A DNA stretch of 64,000 nucleotides from Spirogloea muscicola (taxonomy: Eukaryota > Streptophyta > Zygnematophyceae > Spirogloeales > Spirogloeaceae). Position numbers and translations under genes: made by a program. The stretch is from positions 703,691 through 767,690 of the forward strand of contig WELB01000032.1 in NCBI GenBank assembly GCA_009602725.1, in the 5' to 3' direction. This document shows, piece by piece, positions 1 through 10,000 of this stretch (positions within the stretch are counted from its first letter, which is position 1; every line of letters begins with the position of its first letter). The notes under the pieces are model-generated. The model did not search any database. It saw nothing but the letters and a program-made list of their open reading frames with translations, and was not told the origin of the DNA.

Positions 1-364
1 GGGGGGTGGTTTGGGGGCGGAGCGGGGGGCGGTTTTGCTCAACCAGAAAAGCATAAGATTCTTTGACTAACAATGAACCCACTGAATCCAATGAGCTCGT
101 TATCCCTTAAGGTTCTGCACACTTCAGGGCTTCCATGGAAGAAAGGTGGTCATACACCAAGGCGTGGGGCAACCAATATTCTTGACAGTGACAAACCATC
201 ACTAGACGAAAGCAACCAGTAGTTATTTGTCCAGCATCTTAGCATGCGTGAGAACTGCACACCAGACTTTCAGGGTGAAACGAGGGCACTTGGCTGCAGA
301 TATACGTGACCTGATTGATTGACAGAGCAGTATCTGTACACGGGCTGCCATTTGGCACACAGCA
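1..364. other. 3' flank of the ARG1-like gene, G-rich at the window edge
   Basis: No gene is seen here. The first 33 bases carry several runs of four to six G, which could form a G-quadruplex. The rest is ordinary sequence and probably contains the 3' untranslated region of the minus-strand gene that ends at 365. Confidence 0.5.
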
Positions 365-3300
365 TCATCCGCGGCTTGTCCTGTTTGCCGAGTTCTTGAA
401 TGTGGACCCTATGTTTGGGAACCAGCCATTATTCCTGGCCGCCCTGCCATTATCCTCGTGACCATCCACGTCCTCTGGCGTCAGATTCTCTTCCGAGCCC
501 TGCGGCATGCCCCAGTCAGGTTGGCTGTCTGCAGAGAAGGCCCCCGCAGTGCTTACCAAGGCTTTTGATGTGAATTGGCTGTGGATTTTGTCCCGTAGGA
601 TCAAAAGCTCCTCCACCTGCCCACAACATGTACAACTTGCTGGCATTCAGACACTACAGCATCCCGCTAGGAGTCATTCGCCTTTAATTAATCTCTGGGC
701 AAGTAACAGAGCCACATCAAGGCCTGCAAAGTATGCAATTTGGTGCTAGGCGACTTCTGCAAAGGTCTTGCAGACACAGTCCAGGCCTATACCCTCAGCG
801 CTACAGACTAAACTCTAAACCCTGATCAAACAAGATGCTACATAAACTCACCGAAGACTTCTCCTGCTGGTATCTAGCTGTTGCAGCCACATGCCTTGCG
901 ACGGCCTAAGTATAGAAGGAAGCAGACAAGGCAACTGTAAGTACCTCATTATAGCAGGGAGTGGCTAGCCACCACTCTACTTAACAACCACAACAACGCA
1001 CAGGTTGAGGTGTGCTGCCTTCCATATCCTGCAGCAATGGCCTAATGAGACAGCAACTAGCTCAAGTATTAAGCAATGAGATAGCTGAACATTCAAGTGT
1101 AAGAACCTTACGACAGGCTCTTGCTATACGCACCTCTCTATACTCAGCCTCAAATTTGCGGAGCTCTTCCCGCTTGGTCAAGATGGCTTGCTCTACCTGT
1201 TTCAGAGCCTCCTTCGCCTCAGAGTGGTTTGCCAATGAGACAGCTTCTATGGTGTATGCAGCCTTGTTGAAGAAATTATCGCCTGCCCAAAATACCACAG
1301 GCGAGTTGCTCCATTGAGTAGATCAAGCACAGTAGGTTGATGACCTACTCAAAGCTCCTGTCTACTGGAGCATGTAAGTCTATCAACATCAGCATCAAAT
1401 TACAGTACAGAAGACAGGCCCTCAAGGCCCAATTGTACGCGGCAACTTGAAGAGAAGACTAGGTGCAAGGAGGGGCTCTTGTTGCTCCTACCATATACAG
1501 CAAAGATATGGGTCCCTGCTCTTAATGACGACATATCGCACGGTTGCACGTTTTCTAACTTCTTGAAAAGAGCTGCTTCTGGATCTTTTGCCACCTCCAA
1601 CTGTACATTGCAGGAGTGACAATCTGATCAGCAAGGAGCATTGGCATGCTCAAAAGTTGTACCCATGGAGTACAGACCGGTGCAAACCGCCTCAAGTATG
1701 TGCAACAGACAAAGGCTTGTAAGGCAATCCCTACCGCATTGACGCTGGGGTCTAATCTGTAGACTTGAAAGTGTACAAAAAAGAATCCAGCTGCCGTCTG
1801 CCTTCCACACCTCACGCTGTTTTCCTGCGCATAGATGGCTCGCTGCTTCAGATGCCGAACACTGGAGAATTGCTGCACAAGGACATGCATAGTGACACTC
1901 TTAATTGTCATCATTGGGGTTAGTGATCGCATGCAGCCAATACCTCACCTGAAGGGCCATTGATAAGCCACCTGTGTCCTCCTGCTCGAAATACAAGAGC
2001 TGCACAAGAGCTAGCGAAGACCCTCAGTGACCACTATGACAGTAGTTGCCAGCTTCCACTTCCCCCAGTATGATGTGTACTGGGTGATACTGGATATTAC
2101 TTGGTATGGACATCCTCCAGTCAGGCAAGGCTTTGAGGCTTTCGGAGTACTCTGCTCTTGGTAGCAAATGAGGAGGTGCGTGAATGGCTCCGACCGGGAA
2201 TGGCATGTTGATAAGTTGGCAGCGCACACCTTGAACTTGCTTGCAGATGGTGAAATGACCCTTACTGCGATGCCGCTGTCAGCTTGCTCCTTGCTGATGC
2301 TAACCCCGTAGTAGTGAGCAGTTCCCTTCTCAACCTGTTGTGCAACGGGCTAGTGAGACCTAAAGTAGTCGTGCAACACGCTCCTTCACATGCAGGGAGC
2401 CACTGGCGAAAGGTGAAGCTCACCCTGTCCGAGACTGCTCGTCCAATGGGTAGAGGTCGGACGGTCACGGTGCCGTTCAGTGCCTCCTCTAAGACAGTGC
2501 TGGAGATTGCAGTTTTTATGGGAACACCTAATTTGCTGGAGATGGCAGGTCAGGTCAAGAACGGAGTAAGAGAGGGTAAGTGCATGCACATCAAGAAGGA
2601 CACAAGAACTTCACGGCGACGATAGGGGGAGGACATGTCCATCTCTTGAAGGTCAGGGAAGCAATGCTGGACTGTCTCTAATGAGCTTGTGCCACGTTCA
2701 GACACAAGAGTCGGGGAATGCAAGTGCCAGACCAGACAGTGGGGACGGACTGATTTGGAACATGGCCACACTACCCTACTTCTTGGTACGCCTACCTAAA
2801 GAGCGCCACTACTGTTGTGTTGAACATGTTGAGACTAGAGATGTCGAGCGCCGTGTCAAGGCCCTCAAGGTCAACAGCCTGCACGCAGAATCCACAAGCT
2901 GAGCAGGCCATGGAAGTGACATGGCCGTGAATGTATGACAAAAGGAAGCTCACCGAGAAGCACTTCTGGGGGTGTTATCAAAGCAAGGTCAGAGAAGAAG
3001 CTCAAAAATGGCGTCAGCCAGCAAGCAATGACCGGGTGAGATTGACAGAACCTCGGCCAAACCCCCAGCCTGCAGAGGCAAGGACCTGCGTCGTGCAGGG
3101 CCTGGGGAGCGTCGCCTCACCTCGAATCCCATGGTGTCATACTGCCGCCTCTTGTCAGGGTCGGACAGGATGCCGTACGAATATGCCACCTCCTTGAACT
3201 GCTCGGATGCCGCCGGATTGTTGGCGTTCTTGTCTGGGTGGTACCTGCGAGCAAGGCACCAGCTCTTGCTTGGGCGGTCCTCCATGTACCAGTCGTATGT

Positions 3301-3533
3301 ATTGGCACAAATCTGCAGGCCCGACAATGACAGTGGCAGCGGGGATTCGTCCGTCGGAAGCCAAAAATGGACAAGGTCATGATGCAGGGGGCAGGCTGTG
3401 CGTACTTGAGAGCCAGCTTGCGGTATGCGCTCTTGATCTGGTCCAGGTCCGCGCCCTTGGGCAGGCCCAGGACCTCATAGGGGTCCCGGCGCAGCCGCTT
3501 CTCCGGGGGCGGCGCCCCCGCCGCTTGCGACAT
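365..3533 (-). CDS. ARG1: ARG1-like DnaJ (type III J-domain) protein, 11 exons, 410 aa
   Basis: This encodes a J-domain co-chaperone of the ALTERED RESPONSE TO GRAVITY 1 family, which in Arabidopsis acts with HSP70 on endomembranes and cytoskeleton during root gravitropism. Exons by transcription order: 3533-3406, 3244-3121, 2878-2796, 2535-2424, 2334-2230, 1999-1949, 1824-1735, 1600-1492, 1282-1130, 877-852, 616-365. All introns are GT-AG, all phases match, and the sum is 1233 nt (410 aa plus stop), the length I recall for Arabidopsis ARG1. The J domain opens with DPYEVLGLPKGADLDQIKSA and has an intact HPD in YHPDKNANNP. The middle carries the family segment ALFSKLGVPIKTAISSTVLE. The C-terminal third holds AGTHIFAVYGDNFF and a predicted coiled coil through EELRKFEAEYREV. 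The start at 3533 gives the family N terminus, but the frame stays open upstream to 3920. Exons 9-10 (donor at 1129) are the least certain boundaries. Confidence 0.93.
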
Positions 3534-3630
3534 GGCTGGCTCAGCGCCGAAAGCCGCCAGGGGGCGTCCCTCAGCGGCAACGCCCCGGCTCCTCGGAGAG
3601 CAGCGACGGCAGCGCCACGCTCGCCACCGT

Positions 3631-3631
3631 A

Positions 3632-3662
<31 letters not shown>
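3631..3662. repeat. (CCG)n trinucleotide tract
   Basis: About ten consecutive CCG/GCC units, uninterrupted, in the 5' region of the ARG1-like gene. Confidence 0.9.
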
Positions 3663-3808
3663 ACGCAAAAGCAGTCCGGGCAGCCCCAGAAGGGGGTGCA
3701 CTGCGGCTGCTCGCTGCAGCCAGGGCACAGCTCCTGGCCGCGGCCCTCCGCTTCTGCCTCGACGCGATCCACGGCACCGCCACCTTCTCGGTGCGCTCTC
3801 GCACGGAG

Positions 3809-3809
<1 letters not shown>

Positions 3810-3853
<44 letters not shown>
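3810..3853. repeat. (CCG)n trinucleotide tract, second copy
   Basis: About fourteen uninterrupted CCG/GCC units. Both tracts lie within 320 bases of the ARG1-like start codon. Confidence 0.9.
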
Positions 3854-4746
3854 TGTTGTGCTTCGGGGCGCCGCCAGCCGCGGGAGGAACGCCGACAGCA
3901 GAGAGCGGCGAGTGGCACAATCAGCGGGACGTTGCCGGCCGCCAGCAGGGCACCGTCGGCGGGAAAGGGAGAGAGCGCCTAATGTGCAGGCAATAGAAGG
4001 AGTCAGCGACCAAGGCGAGCCACTCCGCCGTTCAGCCCACAACATTTGCCGAGGATGGGGGCTACACACTGCCAGGCCCGAGGCTGAGCAGGGGCTCAGG
4101 TAACTTGCAGCTGGAGAAGTGGGCGGGGTCTCTGCCACGGTAACAATGCGAAAAGGAAGTGGCTCTCCCATGAAACGAAGTGCGCGCCCGTAGAAAAGAG
4201 GGGCTGGCAAAGCCCCCAAGTGGCTTTCCGTGGTGGTGGTTTGGCGCCTCAGTATAGCATGTCAGAATGCATGTGCTCACTCGGGGATATTTAGTGTCCC
4301 CGTTAGCCAGCTCATTACCCAGTTAACAGGACATTTGTAAGGCTAGAATTGGCCTCTCTTTCAATTTCATGCGCACCGCGCGCCTTCTCTCCCAAGAGAA
4401 AGTTGCTTGCCCACAGTGGAGGGGCTGGCAAATGCCAGCCCAAAAAGTATCTTTAAAGCCAAAAAATTTGATGCCGAAAAGGAAAACTATACACGAGAGC
4501 TAGACACGAGACGACGCAGGGAGAAGTGGCTCTCCCCATGGAAAAAGAAAGGGCTCGCCCATTGAGGATAGGGGCTGGAAAAAGCCAGCCCAAAAAAGAA
4601 TGAACAAAGGACGAGAAGGGGCCAGGGGAAGTACGAAGAACAACAAGCACAAAAATGAAACGAAGCAGCTACGAAGCACTCAGTAACCCCTACTAAGCAC
4701 CCTCAGGTCAGAGAGACTGGGTTCCTGGAGGCGGGTCCCCTGGCCA

Positions 4747-4783
4747 GAGCCAGAGGCAGCAGCGAGGGCTCTGCCTCTGGCTC
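4747..4783. repeat. Perfect 13-bp inverted repeat (hairpin)
   Basis: The left arm GAGCCAGAGGCAG (4747-4759) and the right arm CTGCCTCTGGCTC (4771-4783) are exact reverse complements with an 11-base loop. It abuts the larger hairpin that follows. Confidence 0.85.
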
Positions 4784-4909
4784 CCAATGGGGGCAAGGGC
4801 TGTGAGAAGCAAGCCCGAATATATTTGACGAGGGTCGAAGGGGCCAAAGTACGCAGAGGGAAGCATTCTTTTCGGGCTGGCTTCTCACGGCCCTTGCCCC
4901 CATTGGGAG
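4781..4909. repeat. Long imperfect hairpin made of two facing repeat copies
   Basis: The segment at 4781-4819 (CTCCCAATGGGGGCAAGGGC at its start) returns as its reverse complement at 4871-4909 with only a few mismatches. The spacer is about 51 bases. It is two copies of the dispersed repeat in opposite orientation and would fold into a stem of about 39 bp. Confidence 0.85.
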
Positions 4910-5050
4910 AGCCACTTCTTCTCTTAGCAAGCAAAAGCAAGTCGAGAATTGCGCGCCCACAGAGAGGGACTGGCGGAGGCCAGCCCTAAAAAGAAGACTT
5001 TGTTTACGCTGTTTTGGGCTGGCTTTTCCCAGCACCTATCCTCAATGGGC

Positions 5051-7077
5051 GAGCCCTTTCTCTAAAAGAATGGACAAAATCCAAAGAGCCAACAAGATGC
5101 CGAAAGGCACACAGCTGAAGGGGAGATTTAGACCACGAGGGAATGGGCAGATCCGAGCTTCCTTGTTTTTCTGAGCAGGCAGCATTAGTGGTCACTATGT
5201 TCGCCCCGGCTCCTTCGATCTCTGTTCAGATTTATGGGCTGGCTTTTGAAAGTCCTCGGCCCCTTTACTGGCGCAGTATTTCGTACGACAGCTTTCCACT
5301 TCCCTCCAGCGGTCCTTGGCCCTGGACCTGTGGTCTGGCCGTGTAGCTGCCGCCTCTGGCTATTGTCAAGGGGACTGCTTTTCCGGCGGCTAGTCTTCTG
5401 AAAATGCGGCTGCTTACTAGCGGTTAATAAGTGATCATCCTTTGTGGTACTTGCTTAATTGTGTGTTTGAGCGCTTCCCGGCCCCTGCGGACCTAGTCCA
5501 GTCGCTTCGGGCTGCCTTGTCACAGCTCCCGCCCCTTTGGATGAGCTTACTTCATAACAGCTGCTTCCTCTTCTCGCCTCCCAAATGCCAGCATCGACAG
5601 GCCACTTCTCTTCTTCATTTGGGCTTGCCGTTCCCAGCCCTTTCACAGCCCCAGTAAAGCAACACTTGCGGTCGCTGAACAGCCTTTCTAGGCTGGCATT
5701 CAACAGCCATCGCCCCCTTCTGGTGAATGCTTCTTTTTTGGTTGGCCTCTCGCAGAAGTCGCTCTATGGGGATAGCTGGTTCTCCTGGCAGAAGCTTCTT
5801 GATCTGCCATCGCGCTACGTCTAATGTGCTCGTTCGTCTTTTCTTGGCAATTGGTGAGCCGCTCACTAAGCTGTGCCACCTCTGCACCCCACCGTGTGCT
5901 GGCGCCTTCTCTGTTGGGCTGACCACACGTGCAAATGGCCCTTCTCCATCACACTCACGTCACACTCACTCTTCTCGAGCTGGCCTCACAACTTTCTACG
6001 CTGAGCTAGCTTGCTCTTCAGGACAGCTGCAGCTGGCTTTTGCTTATGCAGAAGTCATGTCTCTCGAAAACTTACCAACAGCACGCTCTGGCGGGCCATG
6101 GCTTGCTTGCTCGCTCCTGCTAGCTGCTGCTCTCTTCTTCCCCTCCTTTTCATGAGCCTCACTAGTAGAGGCAATCATGGCAGAGCCATTTCAGCTCTGC
6201 TATGAGGAGACAAGGTTACGTGTCACTCATCTGCAGAACGTCATCCATTGCTCTAGACCGACATCTTGCAGCTTCCGCCCCGTAAAGATGTTATGATTGC
6301 TGTTTATGCTTGATCATCTGTGCCCAACGTCCAGCAGCAAACTCACGCGACACAGGAGGTTGGCATGACATGACACAGCTTGCCACCTTCGCTGTGATGG
6401 CTATCATCGGAATGACGACCTTTGCAACACACAGCCTGGGCGAGCACGACAGTGGCCCATCCATGTGACCTCCAAGAAGTCACATGTTTGAGGACGTCTT
6501 CCGCGTTTTGGAGCAACACTTGCCCTTGCAGCCATGTATACTAATACTACAAAGGCTTGCTAGCTGGCAGTTATTTACATGCACATGTTCGCAACGCAGC
6601 AGCTAGTAAGCTGTCAAAAGAATTCGAAGGAGCTCAGAAGCGTCACACCGCCTCCAGCAGAGGCTAGGAGATTGCAGAGGTGCCCCTCTGTAGCTTCTCA
6701 ACATGCCTGCAGCTAACTTGCAGCACATCCCAGCTCCTTCTATTAACACAGTATGAGAACATTCTGAAGTGGCACCACATTAGGTGCGACTGATGGCACA
6801 GCCTATTAGCTACTTAATCTTCACAGTTTAAGTGACGCTAGGCGTCTGCTTGACTACGTCTCTTCCACCAGGCAGGCTCAAGAGATGGTGCAGATGATGC
6901 ACCAACAGCCAACAACAATTGGTGCTTTCTGAAGGATGACTTCGCTTGCGCTAAGTCCTTCCCCCAAGTCAATCTTCTGTTGAAGCTGCATAGGGTGATT
7001 GGACCATAGCATGCACACTGTGACTGAAGCATTGCCACAGTCTTGTGTACGTCCTAAACGGTGCACTGGTTTCGAAC
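5051..7077. other. Intergenic region without a recognisable gene
   Basis: Open frames here are short and unlike known families. Diverged fragments of the hairpin repeat occur near 5236 and 5630. The part from about 6200 to 7077 lies directly downstream of the GH31 stop codon and may hold its 3' untranslated region. I see nothing else I can support. Confidence 0.5.
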
Positions 7078-10000
7078 TCAGCAGCTGATCGTAGGAACAG
7101 CTTCTGATGGTTGTATGGAGTCAGCCACAAATGCGACGGCCTGAGCTAGATCTGGTATACTTGATGGGCTGGCCTTGACACGCCTGAATATGGGAATTTT
7201 GTGTAGAGGAGCTGGCAGATCCCGAATCCAGCAGGGCCCCTCAATGACTATTCCATCCGTGCCAAGCAGCTCCATCCATTGACCCCTGCAATCAACGGCA
7301 GATCTTGATGTCATAAGAGTCTTGGCCTGGTAGGCTGGCTTCTCAGCACCCGTGAGAAGAATATCAGCAGCTAAGCACAGCTAAGCAGCATGCTGTGAGC
7401 GTTGCCAATTAAGTGAACGAGCAATAACTGATGGAGCATGCAAGTAAGAGGAGCCTGCTGTACGGTGCCTACTTGGGCAGGTACACATCCCGCTGCTTCT
7501 GCCCCTTCACCACCACTGGGGCAATAATCAAGTCGTCCCCAAGAGAGAATTGATCTCCTATTGAGAATGTCTGCAATATAACCACCCCCGCAATGAGTCA
7601 GTCTTGCAGCAAGACAACAGTGACTACTGAGGCACAGCACAGTGCTGATTGACTACAAGGCAGCAATGCTGCTTTACCTCATGATCCTCAGGGTCAAGCC
7701 ACCACATTGGCCGACAAACAGGAGAGAGTGCTTTGCAAGCGTCCTCCATTAGCGAGACAATTGGCTGCACCATTGTCTTTCTTATCTGAAGGAGTAATCA
7801 AGAGCGCCTCAGTAACCTAGCCAATGGTTGCAACTGCAAGATATAGCGAAAGGCTATGTTGCACATTGGGAGACAGAAATCAAAGCTAATGCTCGCGTCA
7901 TTCTCATGTGCTGCCGGTTAGGCATAAGCAGGTTTCCTTACCTCCATGACAGACTGACAAAGCTTCTCCGCCTGCTTGCTCACATCCCAAGGAGGGATGG
8001 AGAACTGCATAGCAGGCATGAATGCATTTGCCTGTGCCCACCGTACCAAAAGCTCCATGTCTGCAGCATCGGTTGAAGACACGTGATTAGGCAGGGAAAG
8101 AGACATGTTTCAGCAGCAAAAGTCTCCATAGGCTGCCTACGGATCTGGATTGCCTGCTATTTCTGTATCTCTCACCTGGCTTTCGTCCAAAGTACCCGTT
8201 CCCACCAATCATGTCCGGCAAACAGAAAGGATATCCTAACAAGCCTGATGTGAGCAGAGTTGGGATCACACTACGCAACCCATTCCCTGAACTCCACGTT
8301 GAAAATCTGCATGAAGCAATTAGATAGCCAGGGTCACTTCTGTACTATGGAGGCCCTCTTCCAGCAATTTTCTTGATCCTTATGACCAATCTTCAAGACA
8401 ATGCACAGGAACATCCTTTGAAGAAATCTTCAAGACAATGCACAAGAAGAATCAAGAACAAAGCACTTGATAGCATGTGCACATCCTTATATTGGCTAGC
8501 CTTTTGCTCAGCCTCTGTGGCCAAATTACAAGGAGCAAAAGCTCACCTGTCTCCCATGCGAGTCAAAAGAGGTACACTGTTGGTGCGATGACCAGTCCGC
8601 ACTTCAGAGCACGGGAAGTTGGAAGCCACCTCCTGAGAACAATGAGAATTACAGATGACAACTGCATCATCAACGGCAACCCTTTTGAAAAATATTGCAG
8701 ACAAGGCCTAGTCTACATTTTAGGGACGGATCGGTGGCGACGAAGAACATGGACAACCACTTGCCTCCTGATGTTGTCAATCTTACACCCGCATTCCTTT
8801 ACGGGCCATGTCAAGTATGTCCAAAATATCACTCAGCAAAGTTCTTTCAGTGGCCAGCAGCATCCTGCTTAGTAAGCATTCCTGAGCCTTGCATTTAAGA
8901 GACTGCAGCCTGACTGCAGACTGAAAGCACAGGATACACTTGGACTGACCTGGACATAGAGGCGCGTGTATTCAATGGGCGTTGATATTGGTTGAAAGCT
9001 CCGAAACTTTCTTGGCAAAAAGCAAGGCTCTCCAGCGTCAAACTTGAAGCCATCAATGCTCACGTCCTCCTGAAGCTTTTTCAAACGCTGCACAAACCTG
9101 CAATGCACATATGAAGAATTCAGTACATGGTGATACGACCTAACATGTCAAGCACTAGCATCCGACCTGCCTCTGCACGTTCAAGGTCTCGAACTTCATA
9201 GAAGCAAGCAAAAATGTGCTTGACAAGCTGCTAGAAAATCATAGAAGCCGCTCAGGGAAGCTGCTCAAAGATTCAGTGTCTGACTTTCCACTTCAAGGAC
9301 AGATTTCACGCACCACTCTACAGCTTCAGGGTTTGTCACATCCAAAGCTGCTGCCGGCACGGGCTGCCACCTGAACATACAAGAAAGAACAAAAGTTTGG
9401 CTGCATCAGCACCAAGGTTGGCAAGATGCCTTAGGCAAAGCGCTAGCTGAGAGCCACAAAGTTTATTCAATTGCCATGAAGCACTTACCAGCGGAAGAAG
9501 CCTTGCTTCAAACCAAAAGTGGCTGGAGCATCTGATTTGATAAAGTAGCCCCTGCGACACCATACAATAATGCTCAAAATGGGCCCTCCCAGACTACTGT
9601 ACTCTTGTGAACATTTTCGTTAAAGTACACTTGAAGCGTCTATACAAATGTACAACAAAAGCATCCACTAGTAGGTCAGCATGCTTGAGCATAGTATGTT
9701 CCCTACTTCGGAGAACCCTCTTTATAAGCCTCTGATGACTCCTCTGCAAATGGCATCACCCAGACAGTAACCTTGAAGCCCAGGGCATGAAGTGCATCCA
9801 CCATTGCCTGCATGTCAAAGCTCACCTCAATGAATCAAATACATGTCGAGCAACTGAAGCCAGATTGCACTAGCTCATTGGAAGTATCACGAAGGAAAGA
9901 AAGTCTCAGTGATCCTAAAGATGTTGCACTTGAGTCAGATGCACAGTAGAGGTGAGATGCACAGTAGAGGTAAGAGGAACCTTTGGGTCTGGAAACTTCT

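Larger units (their letters stand above)
3534..4100 (-). promoter_or_regulatory. GC-rich 5' region of the ARG1-like gene with two CCG arrays
   Basis: This is a CpG-rich leader or promoter region directly upstream of the co-chaperone start codon. It contains two near-perfect (CCG)n tracts, at about 3631-3662 and 3810-3853. On the gene's strand these are CGG/GGC repeats, of the type often found in 5' untranslated regions. An open frame without stops runs through both tracts in phase with the ARG1-like start and would encode two polyarginine runs. I treat it as untranslated because the 410 aa product already matches the family. Confidence 0.5.
4091..5050. repeat. Cluster of dispersed hairpin repeats
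   Basis: There are at least five copies of the hairpin core found throughout the window: about 4201-4217 (damaged), 4422-4441, 4572-4591, 4967-4986 and 5016-5035. They come with the flanking modules AAGTGGCTCTCC, ATGGGCGAGCCC and AAAAAGAATGGACAA. A copy of the CATGCGCACCGCGCGCC module sits at about 4357-4392, and a copy of the CTCAGTAACCCCT module at 4679. No gene was found. This looks like nested, short non-autonomous repeats. Confidence 0.75.

Noticed and set aside
3377-4219. A 280-codon minus-strand frame and several plus-strand frames over the CCG arrays
   Set aside because: They are low-complexity Arg, Gly or Ala products of the trinucleotide tracts in different frames and do not match any family.
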